Shown here in pieces: positions 12,283 to 16,856 of a DNA stretch of 16,856 nucleotides. Numbering within the stretch: the stretch's first letter is position 1; the number at the start of each line of letters is the position of its first letter. The position numbers and the translations under genes were made by a program. The notes under the pieces are model-generated. The model did not search any database and was not told the origin of the DNA. It worked only from the letters and a program-made list of their open reading frames with translations. This DNA is from Pseudomonas sp. (GTDB taxonomy: Bacteria > Pseudomonadota > Gammaproteobacteria > Pseudomonadales > Pseudomonadaceae), in NCBI GenBank assembly GCA_029239415.1, contig JAQZAY010000054.1:1-16856 (forward strand), in the 5' to 3' direction.

Positions 12283-15200
12283 AGCGGGTGCTCAAGCCCC
12301 TGCTATGGACGCTGTTGGCAATACTTCTGCTGGTGGCGCTGGCCCTGGGCCTGGTGCTGGGCAGCCAGGCGGGCAGCCGCTGGGCGCTAGGAAGGGTCCC
12401 GGGACTCGAGGTGGACCACTTCAGCGGCCGCCTGGGTGGGCAGTGGCAGGCCACCGAGCTGCGCTGGACCCAGGGCGAGACCCGCATCCAGGTCTTGGGT
12501 CCCCGCCTGCAGTGGACCCCGGCCTGCCTGCTGCGCTCGACACTGTGCATCGACAGGCTGGAAGCCGAGCGTATCGACATGGCGTTCGCGCCTTCGGCCG
12601 ATCAGGCCGACAGCGGCCCGCTGCAGCTGCCAGTCCTGCGCCTGCCGCTGGACATCGAGCTGGGCGAGGTGCGCGTCGGACAACTGCGCCTGGGTGGCAG
12701 CGACCTGCTCGGCGACTTGCAACTGGCCGCGCACTGGGCGGGCGACGGCCTGCGCATCGATAGCCTGCACCTGCGCCGGGACGACCTGCAGCTGGACCTG
12801 CAGGGCACCTTGCAGCCCGAGGGCGATTGGCCGCTGCAATTGAGCGGCCAGGTCCAGCTGCCCAAGGTCGAGGACAAGCCCTGGCAGCTCGACGTGCAAC
12901 TGGCGGGCGAGCTGCAGAAGACCTTGAGCCTGACGGGCACCAGCAGCGGCTACCTCGATGGCCAGCTGAGCGGGGAAATCCAGGCCCTGGCCGAGCATCT
13001 TCCGGCGACCCTGCAGATCCGTTCGGAGGCCTTCAAGCCGGTCGGCACGCTGCCCGACACCCTGCAGCTCGATGCCCTGCGGCTCGATGCCAGCGGCGAC
13101 CTCGACAAGGGCTACCAACTGACAGGGTCGGCCACGCTGCCAGCCGAGCAGTCGCCCATCGCCCTGGCCCTGGCCGGCCGCGTCGACGCCAAGGGCGCAC
13201 GGATCGCCGGCCTGGACCTTGCGGCCAGCGAGCAGCAGCGGCTCAAGCTGCAAGCCAGTGCCGACTGGCAAGAAGGCATCAGCGCCGATGCGACGATCGA
13301 CTGGCTGGACTTCCCCTGGCAGCGCCTGTACCCGCTGGAGACCGCGCCGCCGGTCACGCTTCGCCGCTTCAATGCCCAGGTGAACTACCGCGACGGCAAT
13401 TACCGCGGCAGCTTCAAGGGCGAACTCGATGGCCCGGCCGGCGCGTTCAGCGTGGCCAGCCCGTTCGACGGCGACCTGGCCCAGGTGCGGCTGCCGCAGC
13501 TGGCGTTGATCGCCGGGCAGGGCAAGGCCGGTGGCAGCGTTGCGCTGCGCTTCGCCGACGTGCTGGCCTGGGACGTTGACCTGCAGCTCTCCGCCCTCGA
13601 TCCGGCGTACTGGGTGGCCGAGCTTCCCGGCACCCTGGCCGGGCCGCTGCGCAGCAAGGGTGAACTCAAGCACGAACAGCTCAGCCTGGATGCCCGGCTC
13701 GACCTCAAGGGACGGCTGCGCGGGCAACCGGCGTTGCTCAAGGTCGAGGCCACGGGCGCGCAACAGAACTGGACACTGGGCACCTTGGCCGTGCAACTGG
13801 GCGACAACCGCATCACTGGCAGCGGCAGCCTGCAGCAGCGCCTGGCCGGACGGGTCGACCTCGACCTGCCGCGCCTGGGCCAGCTCTGGCCGCGCCTGCA
13901 GGGCCAGGTCAAGGGGCGCCTGGATGCCGCCGGCACCCTGGACAAGCCCGAAGGCACCCTGGTCCTGAAGGGCCAGCAGCTGGCCCAGGGCGACAACCGG
14001 GTACAGCGCCTGGGTCTCGATGCCAGGCTCGACAGCGCCCAGCGCGCAGTGCTGGCATTGAAGGTCGGCAACATCCGCGTCGGCGAAACCGCTTTCGGTG
14101 ACCTGCTCGCCACCGGCAAGGGCGATATCCGCCAGCAGGCCCTGGGCCTGGCGCTGGACGGGCCGCAGCTCAAGGTCGACCTCGACCTCGACGGCACCCT
14201 GGCCAATGGCGACTGGCGTGGGCGCCTGGCCAAGGGGCGCATTCGCGCCGGTGGCCAGGACTGGCGGCTGCAGGCACCGGCGCGCCTGCAGCGCCTGGCC
14301 AGCGGCCAACTGGACTTCGGCGCCCATTGCTGGCGCGCGGGTCAGGCCAGCCTGTGCGGAGAGGACCAGCGCCTGGCGCCCGAGCCGCGGCTGCGCTACC
14401 ACCTCAAGCAGTTCCCGATCGAGAGCCTGGCCCAGTGGATGCCCAAGGACTTTGCCTGGCAGGGTGCGCTCAACGCGGACGTCAACCTCGACATCCCGGC
14501 CGGCGGCCCCAAGGGCACGTTCATGATCGACGCGAGCGGCGGCACCTTGCGCGTGCGCGACAACGACCGCTGGCTCGACTTTCCCTACCAGACCTTGCGC
14601 GTCGACAGCACGCTCACCCCGCGCCGCGTCGACACCCGCCTGGCCTTTCGCGGCGAGCGCCTGGGCGAACTGACCCTGGACACGCGGATAGATCCGGTGG
14701 CCAGCGACAAGCCCATCTCGGGCAGCTTCCGCCTGGCCGGCCTGGACCTGTCGATCGCCCGGCCGTTCGTGCCGATGGTCGAGCGGCTCGAAGGCCAGCT
14801 CAATGGCAGCGGCCAGTTGTCTGGCAGCCTGCTGGCGCCGCAGGTCAACGGCAGTCTCGCGCTCACCGGTGGCGAGGTCAGTGGTGGCGAGCTGCCGGTC
14901 AGCCTGCAGGACCTCTCGCTGCGGGCCCAGATCGCGGGCGAGCAGATCCAGCTCGATGGCGGCTGGCGCAGTGGCACTGCCGGTCGCGGCCAGATTGGCG
15001 GCAGCATCACCTGGGGCCAGGCCCTGGCCGTCGATGTGCGCTTGCAGGGACAGCAGCTGCCGGTGACCGTCGAGCCCTACGCCGAGCTCGAAGTGGCCCC
15101 CGACCTCACCATCCGCCTGGTCGACGACAGGCTCGCGGTCACCGGCAAGGTCCGCGTGCCCAAGGGCAAGATCACCGTGCGCGAGCTGCCGCCCTCGACG

Positions 15201-15953
15201 GTCAAGGTGTCGGACGACACGGTGATCGTGGGCCAGCAGACCGAGGAGGGCAAGCCGCCGATCGCCATGGCCATGGATATCGACGTCGAGGTCGGCCAGG
15301 AGCGTTTGTCGTTCAACGGCTTTGGCCTGACGGCCAACCTGCTGGGGCATGTGCATATCGGCGACAACATGGACACCCGCGGCGAGCTGAACCTGGCCGA
15401 CGGGCGCTATCGCGCCTATGGCCAGCGCCTGACCATCCGCCGCGCGCGGCTGCTGTTCGCCGGGCCCATCAGCCAGCCCTACCTCGATATCGAGGCGATT
15501 CGCCAGGTCGACGAGGTGACCGCCGGGATCCGCCTGAGCGGCAGTGCCGAGCAACCCACGACCCAGATCTTCTCCGAGCCGGCCATGAGCCAGGAACAGG
15601 CATTGTCCTACCTTGTGCTCGGCAGGCCGCTGGGCACCACGGGTGAAGACAACAACATGCTTGCGCAAGCCGCCCTTGGCCTGGGCCTGGCCGGCAGCGC
15701 CGGCATCACCGGCCGCCTGGCGAACAACCTGGGCATCGAGGAGTTCCAGCTCGACACCGAGGGCAGTGGCAATGAAACCAGCGTGGTTGCCAGTGGCAAC
15801 CTGACCGAGAAGCTCAGCCTGCGCTATGGCGTCGGCGTGTTCGAGCCGGCCAACACCATCGCCTTGCGCTACAAGCTGAGCAAGAAGGTCTACCTGGAAG
15901 CCGCCAGCGGCGTGGCCAGTTCGCTGGATATCTTCTACAAGCGTGATTTCTGA
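12279..15953 (+). CDS. tamB: TamB, inner-membrane-anchored envelope-spanning translocation protein
   Basis: A 1224-aa protein (E. coli TamB is 1259). Residues about 7-29 are a single N-terminal membrane anchor, and the rest is periplasmic, made almost entirely of amphipathic beta strands, as in the AsmA-like/bridge proteins that form a long hydrophobic groove. The C-terminal DUF490/TamB domain covers about the last 350 residues and ends SSLDIFYKRDF with the typical final aromatic. Start is GTG 12279, overlapping the tamA stop by 4 nt, with GGGG 8 nt upstream. The pair works as one envelope complex. The long opposite-strand open frames over this gene come from GC-rich codon use and are not called. 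Confidence 0.95.
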   Translation: MKRVLKPLLWTLLAILLLVALALGLVLGSQAGSRWALGRVPGLEVDHFSGRLGGQWQATELRWTQGETRIQVLGPRLQWTPACLLRSTLCIDRLEAERIDMAFAPSADQADSGPLQLPVLRLPLDIELGEVRVGQLRLGGSDLLGDLQLAAHWAGDGLRIDSLHLRRDDLQLDLQGTLQPEGDWPLQLSGQVQLPKVEDKPWQLDVQLAGELQKTLSLTGTSSGYLDGQLSGEIQALAEHLPATLQIRSEAFKPVGTLPDTLQLDALRLDASGDLDKGYQLTGSATLPAEQSPIALALAGRVDAKGARIAGLDLAASEQQRLKLQASADWQEGISADATIDWLDFPWQRLYPLETAPPVTLRRFNAQVNYRDGNYRGSFKGELDGPAGAFSVASPFDGDLAQVRLPQLALIAGQGKAGGSVALRFADVLAWDVDLQLSALDPAYWVAELPGTLAGPLRSKGELKHEQLSLDARLDLKGRLRGQPALLKVEATGAQQNWTLGTLAVQLGDNRITGSGSLQQRLAGRVDLDLPRLGQLWPRLQGQVKGRLDAAGTLDKPEGTLVLKGQQLAQGDNRVQRLGLDARLDSAQRAVLALKVGNIRVGETAFGDLLATGKGDIRQQALGLALDGPQLKVDLDLDGTLANGDWRGRLAKGRIRAGGQDWRLQAPARLQRLASGQLDFGAHCWRAGQASLCGEDQRLAPEPRLRYHLKQFPIESLAQWMPKDFAWQGALNADVNLDIPAGGPKGTFMIDASGGTLRVRDNDRWLDFPYQTLRVDSTLTPRRVDTRLAFRGERLGELTLDTRIDPVASDKPISGSFRLAGLDLSIARPFVPMVERLEGQLNGSGQLSGSLLAPQVNGSLALTGGEVSGGELPVSLQDLSLRAQIAGEQIQLDGGWRSGTAGRGQIGGSITWGQALAVDVRLQGQQLPVTVEPYAELEVAPDLTIRLVDDRLAVTGKVRVPKGKITVRELPPSTVKVSDDTVIVGQQTEEGKPPIAMAMDIDVEVGQERLSFNGFGLTANLLGHVHIGDNMDTRGELNLADGRYRAYGQRLTIRRARLLFAGPISQPYLDIEAIRQVDEVTAGIRLSGSAEQPTTQIFSEPAMSQEQALSYLVLGRPLGTTGEDNNMLAQAALGLGLAGSAGITGRLANNLGIEEFQLDTEGSGNETSVVASGNLTEKLSLRYGVGVFEPANTIALRYKLSKKVYLEAASGVASSLDIFYKRDF

Positions 15954-16124
15954 GGCACCTGCAAGCGCCGGATCCGGCAGTTCATCGCCCAGGTACCGGT
16001 TACGGGAACGATTGGGTTGAGCCGGTGAGAGTACTATCGTCCATTCGTTCGTCCCACGAAGCCATCGACCATGCTGGAAGAGGTTTTTCCTTCCGACAGA
16101 GAGCAGCTACGGGATAGGCCAGGG

Positions 16125-16856
16125 TCAGAGCAGTGGCATCAGAACGATTATTGCGCCTGGCAGTGCAACCGCTGCAAGTAGTGTCTGGCAAGCAATTATG
16201 CCGGACATGAGCGGGGCATCCCCACCCAGTTGACGAGCCATGATGTATGAAGAAGAGGCTGTTGGCAGGGCCTGGAAAAGCAGAGCTGCGACAGCTGCTT
16301 GTCCACTCAGCCCAAAGAAGCGGCAAGCCGCAAGCGTGGCCACTGGCATGACCAGGAATTTCACTATCGATGAATAACCGACCGGGCGCAGCCACTGGCG
16401 TACGCTGCGCAGGTCCAATGCGGCCCCGACGCACAGCAGCCCCAGCGGTAGAGATGCCTGCCCTAGCGCCTTCAATACAGGTTCGATGCCAGGTGGCAGT
16501 CCGGTACCAAGCGCTTGCACCAGGATTCCGGCGAAGCAGGCGAGCACAAGCGGGTTCAGGGCCAGCTGCCTGAAGACCTTGCCCATTGGCATACGGCCAG
16601 CCGAGCCATAGCGGGCGAACACCAGAACGCACAATATGTTGACGGTTGGCACTATCGCTGCGTTGGCGACCGCAGCCAAGGCGATGCCCTGAGCGCCGAA
16701 CAAGCCCGCTGTCGCCGAGACTCCAACGTAATTGTTGAAGCGTATGCCACCCTGGAATACCGATGTAAAGGCTGGATCGTCGCCACGAACCATGGGCCGG
16801 GTGAGCAGTACCAAGGCGGCAACCACAACGGTCGAAAGCACCAGCGCCATGATCAT
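16125..16856 (-). CDS. AEC (auxin efflux carrier) family transporter, C-terminal part; 5' end outside window
   Basis: At least 243 residues of a membrane transporter whose N-terminus lies beyond the right edge; full-length members are near 310 aa, so perhaps 60-70 residues are missing. The Met at the edge is probably internal. Family features are RFNNYVGVSATAGLFGAQG (about 39-57), the NPLVLACFAGILVQALG segment after the central loop, and LGQASLPLGLLCVGAALDL. About seven to eight membrane helices are visible. Bacterial AEC proteins move small organic acids such as malate or malonate, or amino acids; no neighbour in view suggests which. It runs convergent to tamB across a 171-nt gap without a clear terminator. 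Confidence 0.86.
   Translation of the reverse strand: MIMALVLSTVVVAALVLLTRPMVRGDDPAFTSVFQGGIRFNNYVGVSATAGLFGAQGIALAAVANAAIVPTVNILCVLVFARYGSAGRMPMGKVFRQLALNPLVLACFAGILVQALGTGLPPGIEPVLKALGQASLPLGLLCVGAALDLRSVRQWLRPVGYSSIVKFLVMPVATLAACRFFGLSGQAAVAALLFQALPTASSSYIMARQLGGDAPLMSGIIACQTLLAAVALPGAIIVLMPLL

Noticed and set aside
12387..15668. A 1093-codon open frame on the - strand opposite tamB
   Set aside because: It lies wholly inside tamB on the opposite strand, is rich in Gln, Ala, Leu and Arg without domains, and is the expected by-product of GC-rich third codon positions.
15967..15978. Palindrome GCCGGATCCGGC after tamB, considered as a terminator
   Set aside because: It has no room for a loop without losing most of the stem, and no T-tract follows on either strand.
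1..16856. CRISPR arrays, tRNA genes, transposases, prophage or attachment sites
   Set aside because: No regularly spaced direct repeats, no cloverleaf-like segment, and no transposase or phage protein was recognised on reading both strands.

Overview
The window looks like chromosome of a fluorescent Pseudomonas, most likely of the P. putida group. The basis is its high GC content, GC-rich third codon positions, GGAG-type ribosome binding sites, a REP-like hairpin, and a core gene set (tamA-tamB, xthA, eamA, an ECF sigma/anti-sigma pair next to a SrpA-type catalase) that fits this group. The species call is inference. No tRNA, rRNA, CRISPR array, prophage or insertion sequence was seen.

Layout. 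At the left edge is the tail of an unidentified + strand gene. It meets, tail to tail across a shared hairpin, a - strand NCS1-type nucleobase/purine permease (129-1541). After a 422-nt gap comes the + strand drug/metabolite transporter eamA (1964-2848), then two solitary small + strand genes of unknown function (62 and 101 aa). A - strand gene of 109 aa (3666-3995) with a strong terminator follows, then a second gap containing two TGTAG-type inverted repeats.

The centre (4324-8842) is organised around one divergent promoter region near 7487-7545. To the left on the - strand run a membrane-anchored SrpA-type catalase, a cytochrome b561 (ATGA overlap), a PuuR-like HTH-cupin regulator, a 109-aa protein and an exported putative zinc peptidase (ATGA overlap). 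To the right on the + strand run an ECF sigma factor and its membrane anti-sigma factor (ATGA overlap). The intergenic DNA carries two mirror-image copies of an ECF-type promoter, GGAATAA-N14-CGTC, with identical internal spacing. The simplest reading is that the sigma factor switches on itself and the catalase/b561 pair. This is the most interesting part of the window.

The right side is mostly housekeeping: exodeoxyribonuclease III (xthA, -), a GNAT acetyltransferase (+), and tamA-tamB (+), an outer membrane Omp85 protein and its inner-membrane-anchored partner, overlapping by GTGA. At the right edge is the C-terminal part of an auxin-efflux-carrier-family transporter (-), whose 5' end lies outside the window.
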